Below are positions 1 to 11,682 of a stretch of DNA of 64,000 bases, in pieces. The notes beneath the pieces were generated by a model, which was not told the DNA's origin, ran no database searches, and saw only the letters and a program-made list of their open reading frames with translations. Made by a program: the position numbers and the translations under genes. Each line of letters begins with the position of its first letter. Position 1 is the stretch's first letter. Origin of the DNA: Planococcus lenghuensis (GTDB taxonomy: Bacteria; Bacillota; Bacilli; Bacillales_A; Planococcaceae); NCBI RefSeq assembly GCF_001999905.1, contig NZ_CP019640.1, positions 80,001-144,000 of the forward strand, in the 5' to 3' direction.

Positions 1-2275
<2,275 letters not shown>

Positions 2276-2453
2276 AAAGAAAAGCGCAGGTGGCCACGCA
2301 AGGCCCGACCGGCGTAGAGACGGCCCATGGCGGAAATCCTGATTTCCAGAATGGGACGGCTTACGACCCGAGGGCCTGGCCACCGAGCTAGACACCACAG
2401 CATTTCAATGTCGGTTATCCAGTTTTGAGTGAACAAGCACTCAACCAAATAAG
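2276..2453 (+). other. 23S-5S internal transcribed spacer with long processing hairpin
   Basis: This 178-nt spacer holds no tRNA gene. Its arms pair as GGTGGCC near 2291 with GGCCACC near 2376, continued after a small bulge by AGGCCC/GGGCCT. An inner stem is formed by GGAAATC and GATTTCC. A second small hairpin, TGAGTG/CACTCA near 2427-2442, sits just before 5S rRNA. Such spacer stems are usually the substrates of Mini-III (23S maturation) and RNase M5 (5S maturation) in Bacillales. mrnC, encoding Mini-III, is in this window. The processing role is inferred from family knowledge. Confidence 0.6.
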
Positions 2454-2569
2454 TCCAGTGATGATGGCAGAGAGGCCACACCCGTTCCCATCCCGAACAC
2501 GGCAGTTAAGCTCTCTTGCGCCGATGGTAGTTGGGGGCTTCCCCCTGTGAGAGTAGGACGTCGCTGGGC
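2454..2569 (+). rRNA. rrf: 5S ribosomal RNA
   Basis: The sequence has the classic 5S core: CACACCCGTTCCCAT, CCGAACACGG, AGTTAAGCTC and GAGAGTAGGACG. The ends pair as helix I (CCAGTGATG at 2455-2463 with CGTCGCTGG at 2559-2567), giving about 116 nt, the usual Bacillales length. It follows 23S directly in an rrn operon and is followed at once by a Rho-independent terminator. The ends are set by the helix and may be off by one or two nucleotides. Confidence 0.96.
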
Positions 2570-2574
2570 ACCAG

Positions 2575-2615
2575 AAAAAACAGTCTTGAAAGCATTTGCT
2601 TTCAAGGCTGTTTTT
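2575..2615 (+). terminator. Rho-independent terminator of the rrn operon
   Basis: A long stem is formed by ACAGTCTTGAAAGC and GCTTTCAAGGCTGT with a 4-nt loop (ATTT). It is flanked by A6 on the left and T5 on the right. It lies 5 nt after 5S rRNA. From 2616 to 2793 I see AT-rich sequence with no gene and no convincing promoter; a TTGATC and TACTAA pair at 2667-2693 has only a 15-nt spacer. Confidence 0.93.
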
Positions 2616-2793
2616 GTCGTTATTTGGACGATGTCTTTACTGATTCTATTTTAAAAGAATGCACTATTGATCTCTCACAAACATGAATACTAAAGTTATC
2701 CTTTTCCTTTTTCTCTATTTTCCACTTCAAATACTGTACTAAGGGTTGAAAGACTTATTAAAAGGGGAAAAACAAAAGAAGAGGTGAGAAAAC

Positions 2794-3039
2794 ATGAAAG
2801 CAGGTCTTTATAAAGTAGAAAAAATCGATGGTGATGTCACAGTTGTTCAATCAATCCAAGCTAAACATGAACGTTTTACTTTTCCTGTTGATGAATTTTC
2901 ACATGAAGTAGTTGAAGGGGACATAGTGGAAATTTGGCAGGAAAGCGGTAAATGGCAAACCATGTATAAAGAAGAAAAGACAAAAACGGCAAACAGTCAT
3001 ATAAAAGATTTCATTAAACGTATATCGAATCAGCAGTGA
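2794..3039 (+). CDS. small DUF3006-like protein
   Basis: An 81-residue acidic/basic soluble protein with a good ribosome site (GAGGTGAG) 8 nt before ATG. The pattern (Y-x-V-E-x-I-D-G-D in residues 6-15, then aromatic-rich F-x-F-P-V-D-E-F and V-V-E-G-D-I-V-E-I) resembles the small beta-barrel DUF3006 family, which binds no known ligand. The C-terminal third is lysine-rich and probably disordered. There is no signal peptide or membrane segment. It stands alone between the rrn terminator and the ctsR promoter, so it is probably monocistronic. The function is unknown and the family assignment is only by eye. Confidence 0.7.
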   Translation: MKAGLYKVEKIDGDVTVVQSIQAKHERFTFPVDEFSHEVVEGDIVEIWQESGKWQTMYKEEKTKTANSHIKDFIKRISNQQ

Positions 3040-3087
3040 TACTTAAATTTATTCATCTTGTTCCCTTCTCTTCATAGAGCATCCTAG

Positions 3088-3116
3088 TTGATAATTTAAA
3101 TGGGCCGATATATAAT
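3088..3116 (+). promoter_or_regulatory. SigA-type promoter of ctsR operon
   Basis: TTGATA at 3088-3093, a 17-nt spacer and TATAAT at 3111-3116 form a near-consensus housekeeping promoter. The CtsR operator begins 3 nt after the -10 box, so bound CtsR would cover the start site. Confidence 0.88.
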
Positions 3117-3118
3117 TA

Positions 3119-3135
3119 AGTCAAATATAGTCAAA
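3119..3135 (+). promoter_or_regulatory. CtsR operator (tandem heptad)
   Basis: AGTCAAATATAGTCAAA matches the known CtsR site, two direct RGTCAAA heptads separated by 3 nt. It overlaps the expected transcription start of the ctsR-mcsA-mcsB-clpC operon, so the operon should be autorepressed and released on heat or protein stress. A further partial repeat, GTCAGTAAATGAC, follows at once. Confidence 0.93.
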
Positions 3136-3176
3136 GTCAGTAAATGACTTTGGTATATTTCAATGAGGTGAGGCCT

Positions 3177-3650
3177 ATGCGAAATATATCTGATGTAATT
3201 GAAGGGTATTTAAAGCAAATCATCGAATTAAGTGAGATGGATCATGTTGAAATCAAACGTAGTGAAGTTGCTGAAAAATTTCAATGTGTACCTTCTCAAA
3301 TTAATTATGTGATTAAAACACGGTTTACTACTGACCGTGGCTATGTTGTTGAGAGTAAGAGAGGCGGCGGAGGATATATCCGAATCAAACGTATCCGCCT
3401 GCATGAAAAAGCAAGTGTAATTGAGAGTATCTTAGAAAGGATTCAAAACGGAGCAGCTCAAAACATGGCAGAGGATATTATATTCCGGTTGCTAGATGAA
3501 GGTGTAGTATCGAAGCGGGAAGCCAAGTTAATGCTTGGTGCAATCGACCGGCAAACTCTGCTGCTGCCACTGCCAAAAAGAGATGAAATTCGTTCGCGAA
3601 TCCTTGCTGCAATGCTATTTACTATTTTGTATGAAGAAGATCAACGGTAA
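3177..3650 (+). CDS. ctsR: CtsR, repressor of class III heat-shock genes
   Basis: A 157-residue dimeric winged-helix repressor (B. subtilis CtsR is 154). The N-terminal half is the DNA-binding domain, with the glycine-rich wing R-G-G-G-G-Y-I-R-I at 62-70. In the family this arginine contacts DNA and is the McsB phosphorylation target. The C-terminal half is the dimerisation and heat-sensing region. I chose ATG 3177, preceded by GAGGTGAGG, over an upstream in-frame start because the protein then begins with the conserved MRNISDxIE. It is the first gene of ctsR-mcsA-mcsB-clpC and has its own operator just upstream. Confidence 0.97.
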   Translation: MRNISDVIEGYLKQIIELSEMDHVEIKRSEVAEKFQCVPSQINYVIKTRFTTDRGYVVESKRGGGGYIRIKRIRLHEKASVIESILERIQNGAAQNMAEDIIFRLLDEGVVSKREAKLMLGAIDRQTLLLPLPKRDEIRSRILAAMLFTILYEEDQR

Positions 3651-3664
3651 GAAGAGGTGATAAG

Positions 3665-4204
3665 ATGATTTGCGATCAATGCCATGAGCGCCCTGCAACG
3701 GTAACCGTGACGCAAAATCAGCAAGGAGACGTTACAGAACGTCACTTGTGCCATGTCTGTGCAGCAGAGAATCATCATATCCATAATCTGTTTGATCAGA
3801 ATCCCTTTAGCATTCATGAACTGCTTTCTAATTGGCTACCAATGCAACAGCATCCAACCAGAAACCGGAAAACAAACGAACAAGCTGTTTGTTCAAAGTG
3901 CGGTTTTTCATTTGGAAAGTTTATGAAGTTAGGTAAATTCGGCTGTTCAGAGTGTTACGAGGCATTTGCGCCACAATTGGATGAGATGTTTAGGCGTCTG
4001 CACAATGGGCATACAGAACATACTGGAAAAGTTCCAGTATCATTTGGCCGTACATTAAAAGTAAAGAAACAGATAGATGAATTGAGAAGAAAGATGAAGT
4101 CATCAATTGCTGAGGAGCAGTTTGAGCAAGCTGCTGCTTTTCGTGACCAGATCCGTGAATTGAATGCACAATTGGATGCTGGAGGTGAGAAGAATGGCAA
4201 TTGA
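3665..4204 (+). CDS. mcsA: McsA, zinc-binding activator of McsB
   Basis: A 179-residue protein with paired zinc cysteines: C3-x2-C6 with C29-x2-C32, and C76-x2-C79 with C94-x2-C97. A C-terminal UvrB/UvrC (UVR) helix pair at about 136-170 is rich in Q, E and A. In Bacillales McsA binds and activates the arginine kinase McsB and modulates CtsR. The gene starts 14 nt after ctsR behind AAGAGGTG, and its 3' end overlaps the mcsB start by 11 nt, which suggests translational coupling. Confidence 0.95.
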   Translation: MICDQCHERPATVTVTQNQQGDVTERHLCHVCAAENHHIHNLFDQNPFSIHELLSNWLPMQQHPTRNRKTNEQAVCSKCGFSFGKFMKLGKFGCSECYEAFAPQLDEMFRRLHNGHTEHTGKVPVSFGRTLKVKKQIDELRRKMKSSIAEEQFEQAAAFRDQIRELNAQLDAGGEKNGN

Positions 4205-5285
4205 TCATTTTTTAAAAAATAGTGTTACAAGCTGGATGTCAAATGAAGGTGAAAATACAGATATTGCTATGAGTACCCGTATTCGACTTGCTCGGAACTT
4301 GACTGATTATCTTTTTCCTTATGCTTTTTCAGAAGCGGAAGCCAAAAAAGTTGATGAAACTGTATCAGCTGTCCTGGAAAACACCGGGAAAGAAATTGGC
4401 AATTCATTTACGCATATTGACATTCGGGAGACTCCAGATCTGAAACGTCAGATTCTTGTTGAAAAACACTTAATTAGTCCATTACTGGCCCGAGGGGAAA
4501 GCCCCGGATCGGTACTGTTGTCTAAGAATGAAGAGTTAAGTGTAATGGTTAATGAGGAAGATCATTTGCGAATCCAAAGTCTTCAGCCAGGCTTTCGGCT
4601 ACAGGAAGCTTATGAAAAAGCAAATGACTTGGATTCATTGTTAGAGACCAAACTACCATACGCATTTCACGAAAAGTTCGGGTATTTGACCAGTTGTCCA
4701 ACCAATACGGGCACAGGCATGCGTGCTTCTGTAATGCTGCATTTACCTGCATTAACAATGACACGGCAAATTGATCGGATTATTTCTGCTATTTCACGAT
4801 TAGGAATGGTGGTTCGCGGCAGTTATGGCGAGGGCAGTGAAGCACTGGGAAATGTCTATCAGATTTCTAATCAAGTTACCCTTGGAAAATCCGAGTATGA
4901 AATTCTTGAAGACTTAGAAAGCATGACGTTACAAGTGATTGAGCAGGAGAGACGGTCCCGCCGTGCAATTATGGAACAGTCACCGTTTGCACTTGAGGAT
5001 AGAATTTACCGATCATTCGGCATTTTGACCCATGCACGTCTCCTTTCAACAGAGGAGGCCGCAAGATGCTTATCAGATGTCCGGCTTGGAATCGATTTAG
5101 AATTGATTAAAGATATTGATATGTCTATTTTAAATGAACTGATGATTTTTATGCAGCCAGCGTTTCTGCAGCAATATGCAGAAAAACCACTGCAGCCAAA
5201 TGAACGGGACCGAGCAAGAGCTGATTTGTTCCGTGAACGGCTGCGCGGTGAAGAGGAACAACAAAAAGGAGAGGATTTTGCATGA
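4194..5285 (+). CDS. mcsB: McsB, protein-arginine kinase
   Basis: A 363-residue member of the ATP:guanido phosphotransferase superfamily, the same length as B. subtilis McsB. It phosphorylates arginines on CtsR and on damaged proteins, marking the latter for ClpCP. Visible signatures are STRIRLARN near residue 27, the active-site loop with SCPTN-x-GT near 165, and the R-G-S-Y-G-E-G-S loop near 208. ATG 4194 is chosen because it follows GGAGGTGAG within mcsA and gives the conserved N-terminus. The stop overlaps the clpC start (ATGA). Confidence 0.97.
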   Translation: MAIDHFLKNSVTSWMSNEGENTDIAMSTRIRLARNLTDYLFPYAFSEAEAKKVDETVSAVLENTGKEIGNSFTHIDIRETPDLKRQILVEKHLISPLLARGESPGSVLLSKNEELSVMVNEEDHLRIQSLQPGFRLQEAYEKANDLDSLLETKLPYAFHEKFGYLTSCPTNTGTGMRASVMLHLPALTMTRQIDRIISAISRLGMVVRGSYGEGSEALGNVYQISNQVTLGKSEYEILEDLESMTLQVIEQERRSRRAIMEQSPFALEDRIYRSFGILTHARLLSTEEAARCLSDVRLGIDLELIKDIDMSILNELMIFMQPAFLQQYAEKPLQPNERDRARADLFRERLRGEEEQQKGEDFA

Positions 5286-7744
5286 TGTTTAACCGTTTTA
5301 CACAACGAGCTCAAAAAGTTCTTCAGCTTGCACAAGAAGAAGCGATTCGCCTAAAGCATGAAGCGATCGGCACAGAGCATATCCTGCTTGGTCTGATCAG
5401 AGAAGGCGGCGGAATTGCAGCAAAAGCATTGGAAGCGATCGGCGTAAATCCGAAGCTGATAGAAGATGGAATTAAGGAATTGATCGGTGTGGGAGAACAA
5501 GAAGTTGGCCCAATCGTTCATTATACACCGCGTGCTAAGAAAGTAATTGAATTATCCGTAGATGAATCCCGTAAACTGGGTCATTCATATATTGGGACAG
5601 AGCACTTGCTCCTTGCCTTGATCCGTGAAGGAGAAGGTATTGCAGCTCGTGTACTGGCTAATGCAGATGTCAGCCTCAATAAGGCACGTCAGCAAGTACT
5701 GCAGCTCCTTGGAAGCAACGAACAGGCACCATCAACTGGCGGCAGCAATCCGAATGCATCAGCTAACACACCGACATTAGATGGCTTGGCCCGTGACTTG
5801 ACACAGATTGCGCGTGAAGGCAGCTTGGACCCGGTTATCGGCAGAAGCAAAGAAATCACGCGGGTAGTGGAAGTTCTTAGCCGCAGAACAAAAAATAATC
5901 CTGTCTTGATCGGGGAGCCGGGGGTCGGTAAAACAGCGATAGCTGAAGGACTTGCCCAGCAAATTGTCACCAATGAAATCCCTGAAACACTTCGTGACAA
6001 GCGAGTCATGGTACTTGATATGGGTACAGTAGTTGCCGGTACGAAATACCGTGGTGAGTTTGAGGACCGTCTGAAGAAAGTAATGGATGAGATTCGCCAA
6101 GCCGGCAATATTATTCTTTTCATCGATGAGCTTCATACGCTAATTGGTGCAGGCGGAGCTGAAGGTGCAATTGATGCATCCAATATTTTGAAGCCATCCC
6201 TTGCCCGTGGTGAATTGCAATGTATTGGTGCAACCACACTTGATGAATATCGTAAGTATATTGAGAAAGATGCAGCACTCGAGCGCCGATTCCAGCCGAT
6301 CCAGGTGGACGAGCCGACTGTTGAAGAGTCTATCCAGATTATTAAAGGTCTCCGTGACCGTTATGAAGCCCATCATCGTGTGAAAATCACGGATGAAGCA
6401 GTGGAAGCTGCAGCGAAAATGTCAGATCGCTATATCTCAGATCGTTTTCTGCCGGATAAAGCAATTGATCTGATTGATGAAGCCGGCTCAAAAGTGCGGC
6501 TGCGCTCGTACACGGCACCACCAAACTTGAAAGAGCTGGAACAGCGCCTTGAAGCTGTCCGCTCTGAAAAGAATGCTGCTGTTCAAAGTCAGGCTTTTGA
6601 AAAAGCAGCATCTCTCCGGGATTCGGAGCAGAAGCTGAAAGATGAGCTTGAGCAGACGAAAAAAGAATGGAAAGAAAAACAAGGCAAAGAAGAATCGGAA
6701 GTAACTGTTGAAGATGTGGCGACTGTCGTCTCCATGTGGACAGGTATTCCGGTTTCACGACTTGCTCAGACAGAATCAAATAAATTGCTGAATTTGGAAA
6801 ATATCCTGCATAACCGGGTAATTGGGCAGGAAGAAGCAATTAAGGCGATTTCCAAAGCGGTTCGCCGGGCGCGCGCCGGATTGAAAGACCCGAAACGTCC
6901 GATCGGTTCATTCATTTTCCTCGGCCCAACCGGTGTCGGTAAAACAGAGCTGGCTCGCGCACTTGCGGAGTCTATGTTCGGAGATGAAGAAGCGATGATC
7001 CGGATTGACATGTCCGAGTACATGGAAAAACATTCGACTTCCCGCCTTGTCGGTTCACCTCCAGGTTATGTCGGGTATGAAGAGGGTGGCCAGCTGACTG
7101 AAAAAGTTCGCAGAAAGCCTTACTCTGTCATCCTGCTGGATGAAATTGAGAAAGCACACCCGGATGTCTTCAACCTGCTCCTCCAAGTACTTGAAGACGG
7201 TTGGTTGACAGATTCAAAAGGACGCCGGGTCGATTTCCGGAATACGGTTGTCATCATGACATCAAACGTTGGTGCACAGGCGATAAAGTTCGATAAACAT
7301 GTTGGATTTAACCTCGGTGACAGCAAGTCCGAGTATCGTGATATGAAGAATCGGATGATGGAAGAGTTGAAAAAAGCATTCCGTCCTGAGTTCCTCAACC
7401 GGATTGATGAAACGATCGTCTTCCATCCACTTGAAAAAGATCATTTGGCAGAGATTGTGACCTTGATGGCTGATCAGCTGACAAAACGTTTGAAAGAGCA
7501 GAATATTGATCTTGAACTGACAGATGCAGCGAAACTCAAAATTGCTGAAGAAGGTTATGATCCGGATTACGGGGCACGTCCGCTTCGTCGGGCACTCCAG
7601 AAGCATGTGGAAGACCGGCTGTCTGAAGAGTTGCTGAAAGGCAATGTACTGACAGGCCACCATATTGTATTTGATGTGGAAGATAATGAATTCGTGGTTC
7701 AGACGAATGAAGCTGTAACAGAAGAAGCTGCAACAAAGAAATAA
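5282..7744 (+). CDS. clpC: ClpC, AAA+ unfoldase of the ClpCP protease
   Basis: An 820-residue class I Clp/Hsp100 ATPase (810 in B. subtilis). In order it has two Clp_N repeats (about 1-145, the phospho-arginine docking module), AAA-1 with Walker A GEPGVGKT at 211-218 and Walker B ILFIDE at 278-283, the ClpC middle domain with a UVR-like coiled coil (about 410-470) that binds adaptors such as MecA, and AAA-2 with GPTGVGKT near 549-556 and LLDEIEKAH. It degrades regulators and aggregated or arginine-phosphorylated proteins together with ClpP. It is last in the CtsR operon, overlaps mcsB by 4 nt and is followed by a terminator. Confidence 0.98.
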   Translation: MMFNRFTQRAQKVLQLAQEEAIRLKHEAIGTEHILLGLIREGGGIAAKALEAIGVNPKLIEDGIKELIGVGEQEVGPIVHYTPRAKKVIELSVDESRKLGHSYIGTEHLLLALIREGEGIAARVLANADVSLNKARQQVLQLLGSNEQAPSTGGSNPNASANTPTLDGLARDLTQIAREGSLDPVIGRSKEITRVVEVLSRRTKNNPVLIGEPGVGKTAIAEGLAQQIVTNEIPETLRDKRVMVLDMGTVVAGTKYRGEFEDRLKKVMDEIRQAGNIILFIDELHTLIGAGGAEGAIDASNILKPSLARGELQCIGATTLDEYRKYIEKDAALERRFQPIQVDEPTVEESIQIIKGLRDRYEAHHRVKITDEAVEAAAKMSDRYISDRFLPDKAIDLIDEAGSKVRLRSYTAPPNLKELEQRLEAVRSEKNAAVQSQAFEKAASLRDSEQKLKDELEQTKKEWKEKQGKEESEVTVEDVATVVSMWTGIPVSRLAQTESNKLLNLENILHNRVIGQEEAIKAISKAVRRARAGLKDPKRPIGSFIFLGPTGVGKTELARALAESMFGDEEAMIRIDMSEYMEKHSTSRLVGSPPGYVGYEEGGQLTEKVRRKPYSVILLDEIEKAHPDVFNLLLQVLEDGWLTDSKGRRVDFRNTVVIMTSNVGAQAIKFDKHVGFNLGDSKSEYRDMKNRMMEELKKAFRPEFLNRIDETIVFHPLEKDHLAEIVTLMADQLTKRLKEQNIDLELTDAAKLKIAEEGYDPDYGARPLRRALQKHVEDRLSEELLKGNVLTGHHIVFDVEDNEFVVQTNEAVTEEAATKK

Positions 7745-7758
7745 GACTGAATCTCCAG

Positions 7759-7788
7759 TCCGCCGGATGTTCTCCGGCGGATTTTTTT
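7759..7788 (+). terminator. Rho-independent terminator after clpC
   Basis: Perfect 9-bp stem TCCGCCGGA/TCCGGCGGA with a 5-nt loop, followed by T7. It ends the ctsR operon 14 nt after the clpC stop. Confidence 0.95.
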
Positions 7789-7819
7789 GTCTCAATAACT
7801 AGAGAACTTGTGTTCGCTT

Positions 7820-7828
7820 TGGTATAAT
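7820..7828 (+). promoter_or_regulatory. extended -10 promoter for radA
   Basis: TGGTATAAT is a full extended -10 element (TGn plus TATAAT). No good -35 box is found at 17 nt, as is common for extended -10 promoters. It lies between the clpC terminator and radA. Confidence 0.7.
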
Positions 7829-7865
7829 AAGGTATAGAGGAAAGTGAGAGTTCAAGGAGGAACCT

Positions 7866-9236
7866 ATGGCAAAGAAAAAGACAAAGTTCATGTGTCAGGA
7901 ATGCGGCTATGAATCCCCGAAATGGATGGGTCGCTGCCCGGGTTGCGGCAGCTGGAATACGATGGTGGAAGAAGTCGAAGTGACACAGGCAAAAGGACCG
8001 CGCGGCGCTTTTCAGCATACAGCAACTGCACAAAAAGCAACGCCGATTGTGGCTGTGGAGACCAAGGAAGCTCCGCGTGTTCAGACAGAACTCGAAGAAC
8101 TGAATCGGGTACTTGGCGGCGGAATTGTTCCGGGCTCGCTTATTCTGATCGGCGGCGATCCGGGGATTGGAAAGTCGACACTTCTGCTCCAGGTTTCCGC
8201 CATGCTGGCTAACCGGGGAGAGCGAGTGCTCTACATCTCTGGAGAAGAATCGATCCGTCAGACGAAACTTCGGGCAGAGCGGCTTGATGTTACATCGCCT
8301 GAGCTATTCATCTATGCAGAGACCAATCTAGAACTACTGCACAGTACAATTGAAGAAACCAATCCGAAATTTGTAATCGTCGATTCTATTCAAACGGTTC
8401 ACCACCCTGAAGTAACATCTGCGCCTGGCAGTGTGTCACAGGTGAGGGAATGTACAGCAGAACTGATGCGCATTGCAAAAACAAAGAATATTGCCATCTT
8501 TCTGGTGGGGCATGTTACAAAAGAAGGACAAATTGCAGGTCCGCGTCTCCTTGAGCATATGGTGGATACTGTCTTGTATTTTGAAGGAGAACGGCATCAC
8601 ACGTTCCGAATTCTCCGGAGCGTAAAAAACCGGTTTGGATCAACAAATGAGATCGCCATTTTTGAGATGCTTCAAGGTGGGTTGAAAGAAGTGCTGAATC
8701 CCTCTGAATTATTCTTGCAAGAGCGAGCGGACGGGGCATCCGGTTCGACAATTGTTGCATCGATGGAAGGCACGCGACCGATTTTGGTGGAAGTTCAAGC
8801 ACTTGTAACAGAATCAAGTTTTAATTATCCAAAGCGAATGGCGACCGGGCTTGACCAGAACCGGATTTCACTCTTGATGGCAGTGCTTGAAAAGCGCGCA
8901 GGAATGCTTTTGCAGACGCATGATGCTTATATTAAAGTAGCCGGTGGTGTGAAGCTGGATGAACCGGCGATCGATCTGGCTGTCCTTGCGAGCATTGTCT
9001 CAAGCTTTCGCGATAAGCCATCGAGAGTTCACGATATCATTATTGGAGAAGTCGGCCTGACCGGTGAGATTCGGCGAGTATCCCGCATTGAGCAGCGCGT
9101 GCAAGAAGCGGCAAAGCTCGGCTTCCAGCGGGCAATCATTCCGGCATCCAACTTGGGTGGTTGGGACTATCCGGAAGGCATTGAAATCATCGGTGTTGAA
9201 AATGTCAGTGAGGCGTTGCGAGAAATTTTTTCATGA
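7866..9236 (+). CDS. radA: RadA/Sms, DNA branch-migration ATPase
   Basis: A 456-residue RecA-family protein that processes recombination intermediates in repair and transformation. The N-terminal zinc finger uses C10, C13, C24 and C27. Walker A (GDPGIGKS) is at 97-104, the RadA-specific KNRFG motif at about 254-258, and a Lon-like domain fills the C-terminal third. It is preceded by AAGGAGG. In B. subtilis the next gene is disA, whose diadenylate cyclase is controlled by RadA; here the next gene is yacL. A short hairpin terminator follows. Confidence 0.97.
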   Translation: MAKKKTKFMCQECGYESPKWMGRCPGCGSWNTMVEEVEVTQAKGPRGAFQHTATAQKATPIVAVETKEAPRVQTELEELNRVLGGGIVPGSLILIGGDPGIGKSTLLLQVSAMLANRGERVLYISGEESIRQTKLRAERLDVTSPELFIYAETNLELLHSTIEETNPKFVIVDSIQTVHHPEVTSAPGSVSQVRECTAELMRIAKTKNIAIFLVGHVTKEGQIAGPRLLEHMVDTVLYFEGERHHTFRILRSVKNRFGSTNEIAIFEMLQGGLKEVLNPSELFLQERADGASGSTIVASMEGTRPILVEVQALVTESSFNYPKRMATGLDQNRISLLMAVLEKRAGMLLQTHDAYIKVAGGVKLDEPAIDLAVLASIVSSFRDKPSRVHDIIIGEVGLTGEIRRVSRIEQRVQEAAKLGFQRAIIPASNLGGWDYPEGIEIIGVENVSEALREIFS

Positions 9237-9240
9237 ATCG

Positions 9241-9264
9241 AAGGAGGCATATGCCTCCTTTTTT
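9241..9264 (+). terminator. hairpin terminator after radA
   Basis: The self-complementary AAGGAGGCATATGCCTCCTT is followed by TTTT. It lies 5 nt after the radA stop and separates it from yacL. Confidence 0.75.
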
Positions 9265-9334
9265 GATTTCAAGCTAACTGAAAAAGCCTTTATTGTATAA
9301 AACGTGTATAATCGAAAAAAAGGAGGTGGAATCA

Positions 9335-10429
9335 TTGCTCAGACGAATTATCCAAGGGTTGTTTCTGTTGATCGGAGCGGCTGTCGGAGTGCTATTTCTT
9401 CCTTATGCTTTTGAACTCATTTCTGCACTCGACAATCCGTGGGTCAATAATCCGTACGTCGCCGCCATCATCGGCGCACTTGTATTCTTTGTGGTGTCAC
9501 TGCTGCTAGTGGATTATTTGGTAAATTTTATGAAGTGGATGGAGGATTGGCTTTTACGGGCGCCGACCGGTGATTTATTGTTCGGCACGGTCGGACTCAT
9601 CATCGGATTGGTTGTTGCCTTTCTGATTGGTTTTGCGCTAAGTGCCATTGATATCCCCATTGTCGAGACAGCTGCGCCGATTGTGTTGTCTGTTGTGCTC
9701 GGGTACCTTGGTTTCCAAGTGGGCTTTAAGAAGAAAGAAGAGATTGCCGGAGCTTTTACGTCTGCAAAAGCAACGAACACGAAAAAGAAGGAATCAGATG
9801 AGCCGGTTGATGTGTTGACTCATAAATGGCTCGATACAAGTGTAATTATCGATGGGCGGATTGCTGATATTTCTGCAACCGGATTTCTGGAAGGAAAGTT
9901 GATTGTCCCACAATTTGTGCTGGCAGAATTGCAGCATATTGCTGATTCCTCTGATACATTGAAGCGGACACGGGGTCGCCGTGGATTGGATGTATTGAAA
10001 CGATTGCAGGATGAACGGACGGGTTCAGTCGTCATTACAGATCTGGATTTTGATGATGTTCCGGAAGTGGACATGAAGCTCATGCGTGCAGCGCAAAAGA
10101 TGGGCGGCCAAGTTGTGACAAATGACTTTAACTTGAATAAGGTATGTGAACTTCATAACGTGCCGGTGTTAAACATCAATGATTTAGCTAATGCAGTCAA
10201 ACCGGTCGTCATTCCTGGTGAAGACTTGTATACTTCTGTTGTGAAGGATGGAAAAGAGCCGAATCAGGGAATCGGTTATTTGGATGATGGCACAATGATC
10301 GTTATTGAAGATGGAAAAACATTCATCGGTCAAGCGATCCATGTGACGGTGACCAGTGTACTGCAGACATCTGCGGGGCGCATGATTTTTGGCAAACCCC
10401 GGGAAGGCCAGCGCAAGACAGCGAATTAA
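9335..10429 (+). CDS. yacL: YacL-like PIN-TRAM membrane protein
   Basis: A 364-residue protein (366 in B. subtilis YacL). About four hydrophobic segments in the first 140 residues anchor it in the membrane. They are followed by a cytoplasmic PIN-like nuclease domain (conserved [20 protein letters not shown]) and a C-terminal TRAM domain, usually an RNA-binding fold. The RNA target is not known. TTG 9335 is chosen because AAAGGAGGTGG lies 6 nt upstream and the protein then starts at the first membrane helix; the upstream in-frame ATG has no ribosome site. Its stop overlaps an ATG upstream of ispD. Confidence 0.93.
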   Translation: MLRRIIQGLFLLIGAAVGVLFLPYAFELISALDNPWVNNPYVAAIIGALVFFVVSLLLVDYLVNFMKWMEDWLLRAPTGDLLFGTVGLIIGLVVAFLIGFALSAIDIPIVETAAPIVLSVVLGYLGFQVGFKKKEEIAGAFTSAKATNTKKKESDEPVDVLTHKWLDTSVIIDGRIADISATGFLEGKLIVPQFVLAELQHIADSSDTLKRTRGRRGLDVLKRLQDERTGSVVITDLDFDDVPEVDMKLMRAAQKMGGQVVTNDFNLNKVCELHNVPVLNINDLANAVKPVVIPGEDLYTSVVKDGKEPNQGIGYLDDGTMIVIEDGKTFIGQAIHVTVTSVLQTSAGRMIFGKPREGQRKTAN

Positions 10430-10446
10430 TGAAAGGTGTACGGTGC

Positions 10447-11139
10447 ATGATGTATACAGCCATACTGCCGGCAGCAGGCAGCGGAACACGAATGAAAGCT
10501 AATAAAAACAAGCTGCTCCTGGAATTGGGCGGTAAGCCCGTATTTATTCATACACTGGAAGTGTTTGAAGCGGATCCTGCCTGCAGATCCATTTGGCTTG
10601 CTGTTAAGCCTGAAGAGCAGCGCATAATGGAAGAGGAGATTAAGCGCTTTGGACTGAAAAAAGTCTATGGTCTTACAGGCGGCGGCAAGGAACGGCAGGA
10701 TAGTGTGCGTGCTTGCCTGGAAGCTATTCCGGCATGTGAAGTAGTGCTCGTTCATGATGCAGCGCGCCCTTTTATCAGACAAGGCACCATCAGACGGCTT
10801 GCAGAAACAGCTGCACAAGAAGGAGCGGCTATCGCTGCAGTCAAAGTGAAAGATACAATCAAGAAAGCGGAAAATGGTTTGGTCTCTGAAACAGTGGACC
10901 GGGATAGCTTGTGGATGATTCAGACACCACAGGCTTTCCGGTATTCACTGCTGCTCGAAGCAACCCGCTCTGCCAATGAAGACGGATTTTTGGGGACGGA
11001 TGAATCCATGCTGACTGAGCGGCTTGGCTATCCGGTGCGGATTGTTGAAAGCAGTTATGAAAACATTAAAATCACAACGCCGGATGATTTAATCTACGGG
11101 AAAGCCATTCTTGAACAACGGCGGCAGGAGGAATACTGA
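10447..11139 (+). CDS. ispD: IspD, 2-C-methyl-D-erythritol 4-phosphate cytidylyltransferase
   Basis: A 230-residue enzyme that transfers CMP from CTP to MEP in the non-mevalonate isoprenoid pathway. The N-terminal nucleotide-binding motif is [16 protein letters not shown], followed by [10 protein letters not shown] and the T-P-Q-A-F segment typical of the family. ATG 10447 follows AAAGGTG at good spacing; ATG 10450 is equally possible, and an ATG at 10429 overlaps the yacL stop. It overlaps ispF by 1 nt (TGATG). Confidence 0.95.
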   Translation: MMYTAILPAAGSGTRMKANKNKLLLELGGKPVFIHTLEVFEADPACRSIWLAVKPEEQRIMEEEIKRFGLKKVYGLTGGGKERQDSVRACLEAIPACEVVLVHDAARPFIRQGTIRRLAETAAQEGAAIAAVKVKDTIKKAENGLVSETVDRDSLWMIQTPQAFRYSLLLEATRSANEDGFLGTDESMLTERLGYPVRIVESSYENIKITTPDDLIYGKAILEQRRQEEY

Positions 11140-11621
11140 TGATTCGGATTGGACAGGGTTACGATGTGCATCAGCTGACGGAGGGCCGGCCCTTTATTTT
11201 AGGAGGAATTGAAATTCCTCATAATAAGGGACTGCTCGGCCATTCGGATGCGGATGTGCTATTACATACGATTACAGATGCAGCAGTAGGTGCGATTGGA
11301 GGAGGGGATATAGGGAAGCATTTTCCCGATACAGACCCGGCATTCAAAGATGCAGACTCCAGAAAACTACTCAAACACATATGGGGCATTGTAAAGGAAC
11401 AGGGCTTTGTACTCGGCAATGTGGATTGTACAGTAATCGCACAAGCACCAAAGCTTGCTCCTTATATTGAAGAAATGCGCAACTCAGTTGCAGAGTTGCT
11501 GGAAGCGGATAAATCCCAGGTGAATATTAAAGCAACGACTTCCGAGCACCTTGGGTTTACCGGACGCGGGGAGGGGATTGCTGCGCTCGCGGTCATTCTT
11601 CTTGTGAAGCAAGGCGTTTGA
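11139..11621 (+). CDS. ispF: IspF, 2-C-methyl-D-erythritol 2,4-cyclodiphosphate synthase
   Basis: A 160-residue homotrimeric zinc enzyme that cyclises CDP-ME 2-phosphate. The metal ligands are visible as D9-x-H11 (GYDVHQ) and H43 (SDADVLLH). The C-terminal GFTGRGEGI is the cytidine-binding signature. It is translationally coupled to ispD, the usual Bacillales arrangement. Confidence 0.96.
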   Translation: MIRIGQGYDVHQLTEGRPFILGGIEIPHNKGLLGHSDADVLLHTITDAAVGAIGGGDIGKHFPDTDPAFKDADSRKLLKHIWGIVKEQGFVLGNVDCTVIAQAPKLAPYIEEMRNSVAELLEADKSQVNIKATTSEHLGFTGRGEGIAALAVILLVKQGV

Positions 11622-11645
11622 AGCAAACAAGGCACGTGGTAAAAT
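11618..11645 (+). promoter_or_regulatory. promoter of gltX
   Basis: TTGAAG at 11618-11623, a 16-nt spacer and TAAAAT at 11640-11645 preceded by TGG, an extended -10. The -35 box overlaps the ispF stop codon. Confidence 0.65.
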
Positions 11646-11682
11646 AGCAAAGAGATACAGGCGATTACAGGAGGCAATGATG

